A DNA stretch of 64,000 nucleotides. It comes from Polyangiaceae bacterium. Lineage in GTDB: Bacteria > Myxococcota_A > Polyangia > Polyangiales > Polyangiaceae. Below are positions 1 to 8,951 of this stretch, piece by piece; the stretch's first letter is position 1, and the number at the start of each line of letters is the position of its first letter. The position numbers were made by a program, and so were the translations under genes. Location of the stretch: contig JABFXY010000002.1 in assembly GCA_013361525.1 (NCBI GenBank), forward strand, positions 62,001 through 126,000. Reading direction: 5' to 3'. The notes below the pieces were generated by a model. The model was not told where the DNA came from. It saw only the letters and a program-made list of their open reading frames with translations, and made no database searches.

Positions 1-2
1 TC

Positions 3-386
3 CAAATGCCCGGGTTCATCGGCACGCACCACATCGGCGCGAGCACCGAGCAAGCACAAGACGCGATCGCCGAAGAGGCCGTACGCATCTGCCGCGAATA
101 CATCCTCACGGGCAAACCGCCGTGCGTCGTCAATATCGAGGTGAAGGCTCCTGCCAAATGTGAGCTCGTCGTTCGCCACTACGACAAAGTCGGCGTCCTC
201 GCGCACGTGCTCGGCATCGTGCGCAATCACGGCATCAACGTCGCCGACATGACGAATACGATCTTCCAGGGTCAGAAGGCAGCAGTCGCCGCCATTCGGA
301 TCGAATCCGAGCCACCGCAGGAGCTACTTCGCGAGATCGCGCAACTCGACGACATGGTGATCCAGGTCGAAGCCAAGAAGCTCTGA
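3..386 (+). CDS. D-3-phosphoglycerate dehydrogenase-like protein, C-terminal part (5' truncated)
   Basis: Only the last ~128 codons are present; the reading frame is open to the left edge. The visible part has the HIGAST motif that carries the catalytic His of D-2-hydroxyacid dehydrogenases, then a C-terminal ACT domain (from about LVVRHYDKVGVLAHVLG). The ACT domain is typical of SerA, which oxidises 3-phosphoglycerate in serine synthesis and is feedback-controlled by serine. A complete, distinct SerA-like gene lies at 23766-24986, so this is probably a paralog with a related 2-hydroxyacid substrate or an alternative SerA. Substrate cannot be decided from this fragment. Confidence 0.85.
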   Translation, partial: QMPGFIGTHHIGASTEQAQDAIAEEAVRICREYILTGKPPCVVNIEVKAPAKCELVVRHYDKVGVLAHVLGIVRNHGINVADMTNTIFQGQKAAVAAIRIESEPPQELLREIAQLDDMVIQVEAKKL

Positions 387-433
387 CGGCACTTCGGGCT
401 TCAGGCTACGGGCTTCGGCTCGCCGCGGCGATG

Positions 434-474
434 GTGTAGGCTCCGCGAGGGGAAACCCCCAAGGTGGTCTACAC
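434..474 (+). promoter_or_regulatory. hairpin in the 5' leader of the kinase gene
   Basis: GTGTAG (434-439) pairs with CTACAC (469-474), and an inner GGGG-AAAC-CCCC hairpin sits between them. The structure ends 3 nt before the ATG at 478. A Shine-Dalgarno-like AAGGTGG (461-467) lies inside it, so folding could limit ribosome access. Regulation is inference; the complementarity is seen directly. Confidence 0.4.
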
Positions 475-477
475 GTC

Positions 478-2001
478 ATGATGGCGCTCAAGCCCGGCAC
501 GATCTTCGCCAAGCACTACGAGGTCGTGCGCGTCATCAGCGCGGGGGGAATGGGCGTCGTCTACGAGGTCGTCGATCAGAACATCAAGCGGCGGCGTGCG
601 CTCAAGATCATGCTGCCGCACGTCGTCACCGACCCGCTCATGCGCGACAGGTTCGCGCTCGAGGCGATCGTCACGGCCGAGATCGAGAGCGAACACCTGG
701 TCGAGGTATTCGACGCCGGTATCGATCTCGACACCGAGGCCCCGTACCTCGTCATGGAGCTTCTTCGCGGCGAGGACCTCGGCGCCCGGCTGAAGCGTGG
801 AGAGCGCTTTACCGCGGAAGAGACGGTCCTCTACCTGGACCAGGCCGGGCGCGCGCTCGAAAAGACGCACGAGCGCGGGATCGTCCACCGCGATCTCAAG
901 CCGGAGAACCTGTTTCTCACGAAGCGCGACGACGGCTCGCCGCGGGTCAAAATTCTCGATTTCGGCATCGCGAAGATCGTCACCTCCACGACCGCAAAGG
1001 GCCAATCGACGACGAAGTCACTGGGTACGCCGTATTACATGGCCCGCGAGCAAATCACCGGAGAAGCCCAGCTCATCAGCCCGGCTTCGGATCTGTATGC
1101 GATTGCGCAGATTGCCTATTCGATGCTCGTCGGATCCCCTTATTTCGAGGATGAAGCGACGAAATCCGGCGGCAACGTGCTCACATTGCTCCTCGCGGTC
1201 GGCAACGGTCCGGAAGAGGCGGCGACCCGCCGCGCGGCGCGAAAAGGCGTCGTTCTTCCGCCGGCTTTCGACGGCTGGTTCATGCGCGCAACACAACCTC
1301 TGCCCGGCGACCGCTATCAGACTGCGCGATCCATGATTGACGAGCTTCGCGTCGCGCTCGCAGAGCCCATTCGGATCGTTTCGGTGCCGCCGGCTCTCGG
1401 TGAGAGCGCGAAAGCGGTTTCGTCGTCGAACCCCCATATCGCGGCCTCCACCCCTTCGTCGGACGTGCCGCTCGCGCTCGGCGGCACCATCCCGATGCCG
1501 CACGCCGCCGGCAGCGGGCGGCACGACAGCATGTCCGATCCGGCATCGCAGACGGGGTCTCCGCAATCGATCCCACGGTCGTCCTCGCCCGCCGTAGAGG
1601 GCAGTCGCTCGGCTCGATCGAAAGCGGTCGTCGGCGTGGTCGCAGGCGCGGCGGTCGTGGCGGGCGCGGTCTGGCTCGCCCGGGAAGGCCTCCGAGGAGA
1701 GCCGACATCACCCGCCGCGTCTGGTGCAGCGACGCCGACTGCAACATCCGAGCGGACGGCAGCCGACGCGCAAGGCCCGAGTGTAACCGCGGTATCGACG
1801 GCTTCTACGGTCGGCGTGTCCACCATCGCCGCGAGTGAGCAACCATCGCCGGCGAGCGCGGCCGTCTCCGCCGTGGTCAGCGCGTCGGCGCAGGTTCACG
1901 TACCGGGCCTGCAGCGAACGGCCCCTGCCACGCAGAAGACGGCCCCGCCTCCCGCCTCCACGCCTTCGTCCGGCGGGCGCCCGGTTTGGGAGACGCGATG
2001 A
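478..2001 (+). CDS. membrane-anchored Hanks-type serine/threonine protein kinase
   Basis: A 507-residue protein with an N-terminal kinase domain (about 14-295). Visible motifs are the Gly loop SAGGMGVVYEV (21-31), the ATP-binding Lys of ALKIM (43), the catalytic HRDLKPEN (137-144) and DFG (161-163). The usual APE motif reads ARE in YMAREQ (about 187-192), losing the common Pro. A Pro/Ser-rich linker and one hydrophobic segment (about residues 381-401) follow, so the kinase should face the cytoplasm with a disordered Ala/Ser/Thr-rich tail outside. Its stop codon overlaps the next ATG (ATGA), which couples it to the PEGA-like protein. The substrate is unknown. Confidence 0.93.
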   Translation: MMALKPGTIFAKHYEVVRVISAGGMGVVYEVVDQNIKRRRALKIMLPHVVTDPLMRDRFALEAIVTAEIESEHLVEVFDAGIDLDTEAPYLVMELLRGEDLGARLKRGERFTAEETVLYLDQAGRALEKTHERGIVHRDLKPENLFLTKRDDGSPRVKILDFGIAKIVTSTTAKGQSTTKSLGTPYYMAREQITGEAQLISPASDLYAIAQIAYSMLVGSPYFEDEATKSGGNVLTLLLAVGNGPEEAATRRAARKGVVLPPAFDGWFMRATQPLPGDRYQTARSMIDELRVALAEPIRIVSVPPALGESAKAVSSSNPHIAASTPSSDVPLALGGTIPMPHAAGSGRHDSMSDPASQTGSPQSIPRSSSPAVEGSRSARSKAVVGVVAGAAVVAGAVWLAREGLRGEPTSPAASGAATPTATSERTAADAQGPSVTAVSTASTVGVSTIAASEQPSPASAAVSAVVSASAQVHVPGLQRTAPATQKTAPPPASTPSSGGRPVWETR

Positions 2002-3047
2002 AGCGAATGCTCGTCGGCGCGTTCGCGCTCGTCGTCATCGCAACGCCTATTGCCGTTGCGCATGCGCAAGGTGGTCGGGACCCTGCAGCGGCCCAAGCGC
2101 TGTTCGACAAAGGCGTCGAGCTGCAAAAGGCCGGTGATTGGACCGGTGCTTGTGCAAAGTTCGATGCGAGCATGAAGCTCGATCCTTCGGTAGGTACTCA
2201 AATCAACCTCGCGCGCTGCGCCGATCACGACGGGCTCATCGCGCGCGCCTGGGCGGAGTTCAAACGAGCCAAGGTCCTGAACCAAGAGACGGCCGGCGCC
2301 CAGCGCAAAAAGGAGATCGACGCCTATCTCGATCAAGAGATTGCCAAATTGGAAACGCGACTGCCGCACGTGACGGTGAAGCTCTCTCCTCAGCCGGAAG
2401 GGGCTCGGGTCGAACGTGACGGGGCGCTCATTCCGGTTTCCGGGCTCGGCCAAACGGTCCCGATCGATCCCGGCAGCCATACGTTCTCGGCGTCGGCCAC
2501 TGGGTACAAGACCGCGACGAAGACGGTCGAGATCGCCGAAGGCGCGACGCTGGAGGTGGTGCTCGAGCTGGTGGCCGATCCCACCGCTCCACCGACACCC
2601 GACGCACCGCCTTCGACCCCCAAGAAGCCTGCAAACCCTCCGGTGGCTTCCGGTCCCGATTGGATGATCGTCGCAGGAGGCGTGTTGTCCGGGGTCGGCG
2701 CGCTCACGCTCGCGGCCTCCGCGGTGACCGGCGGAATTGCCTATTCGGACCGGGGCACCATCGACGAGCTTCTGGACGAGGGAGTCTGCACCTCGGCGGG
2801 CGAGACGATTACCTGCCAATCGTCGGCCGCTCGCGATCAGACGCAAGAAGCTGCCGATCGCGGCGAACCGCTCGCGCTCGCGAGCACCATTACCCTCTTC
2901 ACGGGGGCGGCGATCGCCGCGACGGGATTGACGCTCGTCATCGTGGGCTCGACCCGTGGGTCCTCGTCCGAGCCGAAGGTCGATGCCAGGGTTTTGCCGC
3001 TTTGGGTCCCGGGTGGCGGCGGTGTCGGGATCGGAGGTGCGTTTTGA
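1998..3047 (+). CDS. exported TPR/PEGA-like protein
   Basis: 349 residues from ATG 1998, which overlaps the kinase stop by 4 bases. An upstream TTG at 1986 is possible but less likely. An N-terminal signal peptide ends near AHAQ. The next ~100 residues resemble a TPR unit (AQALFDKGVELQKAGDWTGA). A PEGA-like beta domain follows (VTVKLSPQPEGARVERDG, then PGSHTFSASATGYKTATKTVEI), then a Pro-rich linker and two hydrophobic segments near the C-terminus. This arrangement is common beside myxobacterial Ser/Thr kinases. It is probably an envelope protein acting with the kinase and the downstream lipoprotein; the exact role is unknown. Confidence 0.8.
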   Translation: MKRMLVGAFALVVIATPIAVAHAQGGRDPAAAQALFDKGVELQKAGDWTGACAKFDASMKLDPSVGTQINLARCADHDGLIARAWAEFKRAKVLNQETAGAQRKKEIDAYLDQEIAKLETRLPHVTVKLSPQPEGARVERDGALIPVSGLGQTVPIDPGSHTFSASATGYKTATKTVEIAEGATLEVVLELVADPTAPPTPDAPPSTPKKPANPPVASGPDWMIVAGGVLSGVGALTLAASAVTGGIAYSDRGTIDELLDEGVCTSAGETITCQSSAARDQTQEAADRGEPLALASTITLFTGAAIAATGLTLVIVGSTRGSSSEPKVDARVLPLWVPGGGGVGIGGAF

Positions 3048-4591
3048 GCCGATTTGCCCTCACGGCTGCGCTGGTCCTCGCGAGCGGCTGCAGCTTCGTG
3101 CTCGACTTTCCGGAGGAGGTCCGCGGAGGCGGCGGCGGCGCTGGAGGAGACGAAGGCGGCGGTCCGCTCGGCGGAGGCGGCTCGGGTCCCACTTGCCAAT
3201 CGGAGATTGCCGAGGTTCCGTGGCGCGGCCACACACCCAGCGCGACGGAGTTCGACTACGTCACCGTTACAGGGTTGTCTCGAGACCCCGATCCGACCGA
3301 GCGTTGGCTAGACCTGTTCGGCGAGAGCAGCAGCAACATCGACCCGTTCACGTTTCCGTCGTCGGCCTCGAATGTCTTGTTCGCCATTCGCCTACCCGAC
3401 GACAATTCCGCCGAGGTGTTGGGCACCATCGTTCCTTGCGACGCGGCCGTCCCCGATTACTCCTTTGCAAATAGGGTATCGCACAACACCGACGACCAGC
3501 TCTTCATCTCGGGCGGTCTGCCGGCGGACGATCAGACGAACTACGCGTTTTCTCCCGGGGAGACGGACAACTGCTCCCTCGGCGTGACCGAAAACTTCGC
3601 GTCGGACGAACCTGTCGACGGCGCGCTCGTTCCCTTCTTCGCGTTGATGGATCCCGACGGCTCGTCCGTCGATGCATCGGTCCAAGATGCCGGGCTCACC
3701 CTCGCGACCGACGTGAATGCAGAGGTGACGGCCGGCCTCGGAGTCGCCTTCGGTGAGGCGTTCGGCGCGGCCACAGGGGCCGTCGAGCTCGCGTACTTCA
3801 TTTCGCGATCGCCGGAGATGAAAGGCGGTAACGAAGTCGTGTTCCTCGATAACGTGCCGGAGATCAGTTATCCGCGGGATCTGGTCGGTGACCTCGCCGT
3901 CGATGGCGCCGCGAACGTCTGGGCGACTGGACAATCTTGTACCGGCGCGTGTGCGACGTCGTCGCTCTTCATCGTGGAGTGGCCGGCCGCGATGCCGGAA
4001 ACGCAATCGATCAAGATTGGTGGTGCAACGGCTTCGTTCGGCGCGGCTGCTGCCGCGAACGACAATGCCGCGTTCATCGGCGGCGGCTACCAAGGTGCGC
4101 TCACCATCGACGACGTTCCGCTCGAGCCCACCGACGACGTCGGCGCGTTCGTTGCGGCGTTCGACGTGAACGACGGCGGCGTATTGTGGACCTATCCTGC
4201 AGAGGGCACGACGCCCGGCTTCGAGACCACAGGGTTCGAGGCCGTCGTCGACATCGCAGTCGGCGACGGCTCCGAGTGTGGCTCGGTCGTGTACGTCGTG
4301 GGATGTATCGCCGACGACAAGGCCGGGCTTCAGGGCTGCACGGCGCATCGGCCGGACGCGATGGGGCGGCACGCCTTCGTTCTCAAGCTCGACGCCCTGA
4401 CGGGGCAGGAGCTTTGGTCGACGGAGATCCGGCCCGCGGATGTGGCCACGTCGCTGTTTCTACCGACGGCGATCACCGCGGACGATTCGGGCTTTTGGGT
4501 TGCCGCGAGCCTCCGCGGACAGGTCGATCTCGCGGAGCCGATCGAGAGCGGGCCGAGCACCGAAGCGGTCGTCGTCCGCTTCACGCCTTAG
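3044..4591 (+). CDS. secreted lipoprotein, probable beta-propeller-like fold
   Basis: 515 residues, starting at TTG 3044, which overlaps the preceding TGA (TTGA). That start gives a signal peptide ending in the lipobox LASGC. A Gly-rich linker follows, then a domain containing 'GNxxxxG' type phrases (DGAANVWATGQSC, AFIGGGYQGALTI, GFWVAASLRGQVDL). These phrases resemble repeat units of the larger lipoprotein at 25445-27553. The open frame continues upstream to 2660 but there overlaps the PEGA-like gene, so the longer form is rejected. It is the third gene of the kinase operon; function unknown. Confidence 0.75.
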   Translation: MSRFALTAALVLASGCSFVLDFPEEVRGGGGGAGGDEGGGPLGGGGSGPTCQSEIAEVPWRGHTPSATEFDYVTVTGLSRDPDPTERWLDLFGESSSNIDPFTFPSSASNVLFAIRLPDDNSAEVLGTIVPCDAAVPDYSFANRVSHNTDDQLFISGGLPADDQTNYAFSPGETDNCSLGVTENFASDEPVDGALVPFFALMDPDGSSVDASVQDAGLTLATDVNAEVTAGLGVAFGEAFGAATGAVELAYFISRSPEMKGGNEVVFLDNVPEISYPRDLVGDLAVDGAANVWATGQSCTGACATSSLFIVEWPAAMPETQSIKIGGATASFGAAAAANDNAAFIGGGYQGALTIDDVPLEPTDDVGAFVAAFDVNDGGVLWTYPAEGTTPGFETTGFEAVVDIAVGDGSECGSVVYVVGCIADDKAGLQGCTAHRPDAMGRHAFVLKLDALTGQELWSTEIRPADVATSLFLPTAITADDSGFWVAASLRGQVDLAEPIESGPSTEAVVVRFTP

Positions 4592-4597
4592 GCAAGC

Positions 4598-4993
4598 TCA
4601 GGCCATTGCGAAATAGGTAGCTTCGATCTTGTGGCCGTCGAGGTCGCGCACGAAACACCCATAATAGGCGGCGCTGTACTGCGGGCGACCACCGGGCGGG
4701 CCGTCGCCCTGCGCGCCGGCGTCGATCGCCGCGCGGTAGAAGGCGTCGACTTGTTCGCGGCTCGCAGCGAAGAACCCGAAATGCGTGCCATTGCCGATGC
4801 CGGCGCGCTCGCCGTCGATCGGCGTCTGCACCCAGAATTCCGGGTACATCTTGCCGTAAGCGACCGCACCGGGGTGCTCCATGATGCGTTTGCAGCCGAG
4901 GGTCGCGAGGACTGAATCATAAAACGCGACTGCGCGCTCGAACTGATTGGTACCAATCGACACGTGACTGAGGATGCTGGGGTTGTTGGTCAT
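4598..4993 (-). CDS. VOC superfamily (glyoxalase/bleomycin-resistance fold) protein
   Basis: 131 residues, the normal size for one VOC module. It begins ILSHVSIGTNQFERAVAFYD, with the typical metal-binding His and the beta-alpha pattern of the fold, and ends with FVRDLDGHKIEATYF, the conserved second half containing the closing Glu. Such proteins include glyoxalases, dioxygenases and antibiotic-binding proteins; the substrate cannot be read from the sequence. It is convergent with the preceding lipoprotein, with only 6 bp between stops. Confidence 0.88.
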   Translation of the reverse strand: MTNNPSILSHVSIGTNQFERAVAFYDSVLATLGCKRIMEHPGAVAYGKMYPEFWVQTPIDGERAGIGNGTHFGFFAASREQVDAFYRAAIDAGAQGDGPPGGRPQYSAAYYGCFVRDLDGHKIEATYFAMA

Positions 4994-5048
4994 GACTCCG
5001 GCTCGGTTTCGTTGTTTCGGTTGGGCTGTTTCGGTTCGGAGAGGCGCG

Positions 5049-5873
5049 TCACGCGATGCGTACGCTCACCTCGGTGCGCAGGTCTTGGGGCGCCGTGCGG
5101 GCGGGATCGGTCAGGTACGTCTCGACGACGGGCTCGTCGACGAGCTCCACCCCGCGGGTCGGGAGGTAATGGCCCATCAGCTTTACGTAGGTATCGAGCA
5201 ATGTGTCGAAGGAGCCGCGATGGACCGCGACGGCATATCGTCCCGCTGGGATGGTCCTCTGCGTACAACCCGCCGGAAGCACCATCGGCCACGAGGCCAT
5301 CGGCATCACGAGACATGCGTCATAGCGAAGATGCTCGCTTCGGGTGACGTCGGGGTCGTCGTAGCAAAGCGCCGAAGACGCGAGGACATGACGCATGAGC
5401 CCTGCGCCGGCAGCGACCCGCTCGAGCTGGGCCCAAACGGGCCCGCACTCGAGATAGCTCCCGGTGTGCCGCATCGACAGACAATGTCGCTCGGACTCTT
5501 CGCGCAGAAAGAAGCTCGGATCGCCCTCGAAAGACGTGCGCTCGCGCTCCCGATAGGCGCTCGGCGCCGTCCCGAATTGGCTGGTGAAGGCGCGCGTGAA
5601 CGCTTCGTGGCTGCCATAACCGCTCGCCATGGCGACGTCGGTCACGGACTCACCACCGAACTTGAGTCGCTGTGCGGCGCGCTCGAGGCGAAGGCGTCGC
5701 ACATATCCCATCACCGACTCACCGGTGATGCCTCGAAACACGCGATGAAAATGATGGAGGGAGAACTCCGCGATGCCGGCGAGGTGCTCGGGCGCGAGCT
5801 CCTCGTCCAAATGCGTTTGGATGTAGTCCGTCACGCGGACGATTCGATCGACCCAGGCTCGCGATTCGGTCAC
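5049..5873 (-). CDS. AraC-family regulator with GyrI-like effector-binding domain
   Basis: 274 residues from GTG 5873; the frame is open to 5975 but that extension is basic and unlike the family. The N-terminal ~105 residues form an AraC double helix-turn-helix (DELAPEHLAGIAEFSLHHFHRVF, then ESVTDVAMASGYGSHEAFTRAF). The C-terminal half (about 115-274) matches the GyrI-like/AraE-binding small-molecule domain (VLPAGCTQRTIPAGRYAV, FDTLLDTYVKLMGHYLP). This Rob/SoxS-type layout usually senses lipophilic compounds. Its neighbour 5972-6466 is co-oriented about 100 bp upstream. Confidence 0.9.
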   Translation of the reverse strand: MTESRAWVDRIVRVTDYIQTHLDEELAPEHLAGIAEFSLHHFHRVFRGITGESVMGYVRRLRLERAAQRLKFGGESVTDVAMASGYGSHEAFTRAFTSQFGTAPSAYRERERTSFEGDPSFFLREESERHCLSMRHTGSYLECGPVWAQLERVAAGAGLMRHVLASSALCYDDPDVTRSEHLRYDACLVMPMASWPMVLPAGCTQRTIPAGRYAVAVHRGSFDTLLDTYVKLMGHYLPTRGVELVDEPVVETYLTDPARTAPQDLRTEVSVRIA

Positions 5874-5971
5874 GCCTTGGAGCCTAGGCCCGGCCGCGCA
5901 GCGACGCTTGACCGCCCGTGCTCTCGGGGGGCGAATTTTGCTCCTCATTCGCACGGCAAGCCGCGCGAATG

Positions 5972-6466
5972 TCAACGGGAGGCGGGTTTTCCTCGCACGC
6001 TCGGGATCCCCGCGGGCAAGGCCTCGTCCTCGGGGCCTTCGTCGATGACGCTGTATCGAGTCTCCGCCTCGAGCTCCGCTGCGCGCTCCGCCGACGCACG
6101 GACGATTTCGTCTTGGCCGATTCGTACGGAGAGCTCGAGATGGATGCGCTCCCCCGCGCGTGCGTCGAACGCGATCGGGTCGGCGTCGCTCGGTCCGTCG
6201 ACCGTCACCTCGTGCCGGCCTTCGCCCGCGAACCAGCAGAAGTGGCCCGGTCCTTCCGTCGCGCCGACGACGGTGCCGTTGTCGCGAACGACAATCGTCA
6301 ATAGCGCGCCGACGATGCTACCGCGCAGGACGCATGCGAGCGCGTAGCCCGGCGGCGCGTCGGAGACGGTCGTGAGCGGCGGGGACGCGGGCTCGGTGAG
6401 CACGAAAGACGAGCACGCGGCGGAGGTGCACGCGACCGCGAGCAGGGTGAATGGATGCGCTTTCAT
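5972..6466 (-). CDS. small lipoprotein, DUF2846-like
   Basis: 164 residues with a signal peptide and lipobox (TSAAC). The body has a short beta-sandwich-like pattern including GPGHFCWFAGEGRHEVTVDG and FDARAGERIHLEL. This resembles the DUF2846 lipoproteins, where a glycine-rich turn is followed by 'G..Y.l....G'. The family assignment is by motif memory only. Probably outer-membrane anchored; function unknown. Confidence 0.65.
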   Translation of the reverse strand: MKAHPFTLLAVACTSAACSSFVLTEPASPPLTTVSDAPPGYALACVLRGSIVGALLTIVVRDNGTVVGATEGPGHFCWFAGEGRHEVTVDGPSDADPIAFDARAGERIHLELSVRIGQDEIVRASAERAAELEAETRYSVIDEGPEDEALPAGIPSVRGKPASR

Positions 6467-6503
6467 GCGATCGTCCGTGCCCGTGCTGCGGCTCGGGCGC
6501 GCA

Positions 6504-8942
6504 TCAAATGGGCATCAAATCGCTTCCGTCGGCGCTCCTGCCGGGGCGCGCGAAGCGCACGACCACGGTCGGCGTCAGTGCATATCCGGAGCGATCGTGG
6601 CGCAACACGGGCGCGAGTCCCTTGGTGCGAAGCTCGGAGATCGCGACGCGCAGTCGGTGTGCGGCCGACGCAGGGGAGACGCGCTCGTCACCCCAACCCG
6701 CGCGCAGCAACTCCGGCGCGCTCACGCCGCGGCCCGGTGCAGCGAGATGCCCCGCGACGAGGTGCTCGAGCAGCCGGTGAAGGACACGCCGCGAGCGCAG
6801 GTCGATCGGCGCCTCGTCGTCGAGCGCGGCCCATCCTGCGTCGAAATACAATGTTTGCGCCCCGGCCGGAGCGCGCGTGGCCCACACCGAGGCCAATCGG
6901 CGCAAAGCGAAGCGGACGTCGTCGGAAAGCTCGCGCAAGCGAACGGCCGTCGTGACGTTGGTCGTCGGCTGCGTCCCCCGAGCGATCGCCGAGCGCCGTT
7001 CGTGCAGTCGAATGGCGGCTTCGATGCCGGGATCCTCGGCCCGGATGCTCCGTATTGCCGGCTCCTGCCCCGAGAGTGCCTCATGGCAGGCTCGAAAAAG
7101 AGACGCGAATCCAGCCGCGCCGACGGTGCCGAGGCGTTCGGCAGCGGACGCATAACCTCGCGCAGCGTCGTCGTACCGCTCGTCCTCTTCGGCGGCGGTC
7201 GCGGCATAGCCTTCGTAAATGGCGCCGAGCCGCTCGTCGCCCATACCCGCGAAACCTGTCGCCGCGCGTTCGTAGGCGACGATTGCTTCGGCAAATCGCC
7301 CGAGGTCTTGAAGCGCGTGGCCTTGAAACCCGATCGCGAGAAGCTCCGCCCGCGCGTCGCCGACCCGTGTTGCTTCCGTCGCGACGTCTCCAAAGCGCTC
7401 GAGCGCGGCCGTATGGTCGCCGCTCTCCACGAGGACCGCACCCAGCGCGCCGAGCGCATGAACGATGCGTCGCGACCCGATTGCGCGATAAATGGCGACC
7501 GCCGTGTCTCCGGCCGCGACGGCATCTTCGAATTGCCGGCGGCGACGCATGAGAACACAACGAAGCTCCAGGCACCGCGCCCGCTCCTCCGGCGACGGCA
7601 AATCGACGGGCACCTCACCGAGCTTCGCCATCGCGGCTTCGACGCGGTCCCGCGACAAGAGCATCGCGGCGCCCGCGCGCGCGAGCGAGATGCGCCGAAC
7701 CGGATCGGAGACGTATTGTTCGAGCGTCTCCACGAGCGCGGGCACATCCGGACGGGAGGACCCGTGCTCCGCGAGAAGAAGCGCTGCGTCGACGGCGTAA
7801 CCGACGAGCGCCGTGCTCGCGCGCCCGGTCGATCCGCGCCTCACGACCGACATGAGCTCGTCGAGGCGCGAGGAATCGAAGGTCCGAAACGACGCACCGT
7901 CCGGTGCGCATGCTCCGAGCACCACCTTCGCGTGAAGCAACTCGCTCGCTTCCCAGCGATTGTGCAGTTGCGCCTGACGCTCGGCGACCCACCTCGTTGG
8001 ACGGTCCAATTGAAACGTGCGCGTCGGGCCGTCGTGGGCGAGGTGTCCCAACGCGTGGTCGACGAGCGCGAGCGACGTGTCTCGCGCCTCTTCGTCGGAT
8101 CGCTCGAGGATGGCCGAAAGCCAATCGACATCCACAGGGCCCCCGAACGCCGCTAGGCGCTCGGCAGCACGCTGCTCTCGCGTGCTCGCAGCGGACAACG
8201 CGATCGTCAGCCTGTCGAGCACCGCCCGCGGCCTGCCGCGCGTCGCCCGCCCGAACAAGGCCGCGATTGGGCTTTCGCGCATTCGCGCGGCAAGATCGCT
8301 CGCCGACCGTGCGCGCAGCCGGTCGACCGCGAGATCGATCGCAAGCGGCGATCCTCCGACCATCGATACGATCGCTCGCACGTCGTCGCGTGCTCCCGTG
8401 GCCATTGCGATGCCGCGTGCACGAGCCCGCATCTCGAACAGCGCGAGCGCGTCGTCGACCTCCAGTGGACCGACGAACAGGGTCGCCGCATCTTCGTCGA
8501 GGATGGGGATGCGCGACGTCGTCACGACCCGCACGCGACCTGCCCGCACGTCCAATGCCGCGAGCGTCTCGGCCAATACCGCGCCTATCCTGTCGCAGCC
8601 GTCCAACACGATGAGCGGGCATTCGGGGCTCTGGATCACGATGGAGAGCGCAGCCCACCCGCGCACCCTACGCGGCAATGCCACGCGATCACGCAACGCC
8701 TCCAGCACGGCGCGCGCTGCGACCGCCAGCGTTTTGGCGCCTTCGAGCTCGACGACGATGCCTTCGTGCCGAATTGCAATCTCGCGCGCGAGGTGCGACT
8801 TGCCGATGCCACAGGGCCCGGCAATCGACACCAGCCAGCTACCGTCGTCGAACAGACGGCTCGCCGCCTCGAGCTCCTGCGATCGTCCGACGAGCGGTCG
8901 CACCCCTTGTTTTTCCCCCGACGCCGGCGCGGGCGCAAGCAC
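6504..8942 (-). CDS. STAND-type (AfsR/LuxR-like) ATPase regulator with C-terminal DNA-binding domain
   Basis: 812 residues from GTG 8942. The N-terminal NTPase has Walker A GPCGIGKS (42-49), Walker B PLIVLDGCD, and a TSR sensor motif (VVTTSRIPILDE). The middle ~300 residues are TPR-like helical repeats (for example GDHTAALERFGDVATEATRVGD). The last ~110 residues look like a winged helix (LRSRRVLHRLLEHLVAGH, ELLRAGWGDERVSPASAAHRLRVAI). A STAND protein of this kind normally oligomerises on a signal and activates transcription. A paralog with the same order lies at 45020-47551. It sits 9 bp after the thioesterase gene, so the two are likely cotranscribed. Confidence 0.85.
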   Translation of the reverse strand: MLAPAPASGEKQGVRPLVGRSQELEAASRLFDDGSWLVSIAGPCGIGKSHLAREIAIRHEGIVVELEGAKTLAVAARAVLEALRDRVALPRRVRGWAALSIVIQSPECPLIVLDGCDRIGAVLAETLAALDVRAGRVRVVTTSRIPILDEDAATLFVGPLEVDDALALFEMRARARGIAMATGARDDVRAIVSMVGGSPLAIDLAVDRLRARSASDLAARMRESPIAALFGRATRGRPRAVLDRLTIALSAASTREQRAAERLAAFGGPVDVDWLSAILERSDEEARDTSLALVDHALGHLAHDGPTRTFQLDRPTRWVAERQAQLHNRWEASELLHAKVVLGACAPDGASFRTFDSSRLDELMSVVRRGSTGRASTALVGYAVDAALLLAEHGSSRPDVPALVETLEQYVSDPVRRISLARAGAAMLLSRDRVEAAMAKLGEVPVDLPSPEERARCLELRCVLMRRRRQFEDAVAAGDTAVAIYRAIGSRRIVHALGALGAVLVESGDHTAALERFGDVATEATRVGDARAELLAIGFQGHALQDLGRFAEAIVAYERAATGFAGMGDERLGAIYEGYAATAAEEDERYDDAARGYASAAERLGTVGAAGFASLFRACHEALSGQEPAIRSIRAEDPGIEAAIRLHERRSAIARGTQPTTNVTTAVRLRELSDDVRFALRRLASVWATRAPAGAQTLYFDAGWAALDDEAPIDLRSRRVLHRLLEHLVAGHLAAPGRGVSAPELLRAGWGDERVSPASAAHRLRVAISELRTKGLAPVLRHDRSGYALTPTVVVRFARPGRSADGSDLMPI

Positions 8943-8951
8943 GCGAGATCG

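Noticed and set aside
2660..3043. N-terminal extension of the lipoprotein frame
   Set aside because: Overlaps the PEGA-like gene fully; the TTG at 3044 gives a proper signal peptide and lipobox.
6372..8156. Long plus-strand open frame (594 codons) across the STAND regulator
   Set aside because: Runs antisense to a gene with clear Walker motifs and has no recognisable domain; long shadow frames are expected at this GC content.
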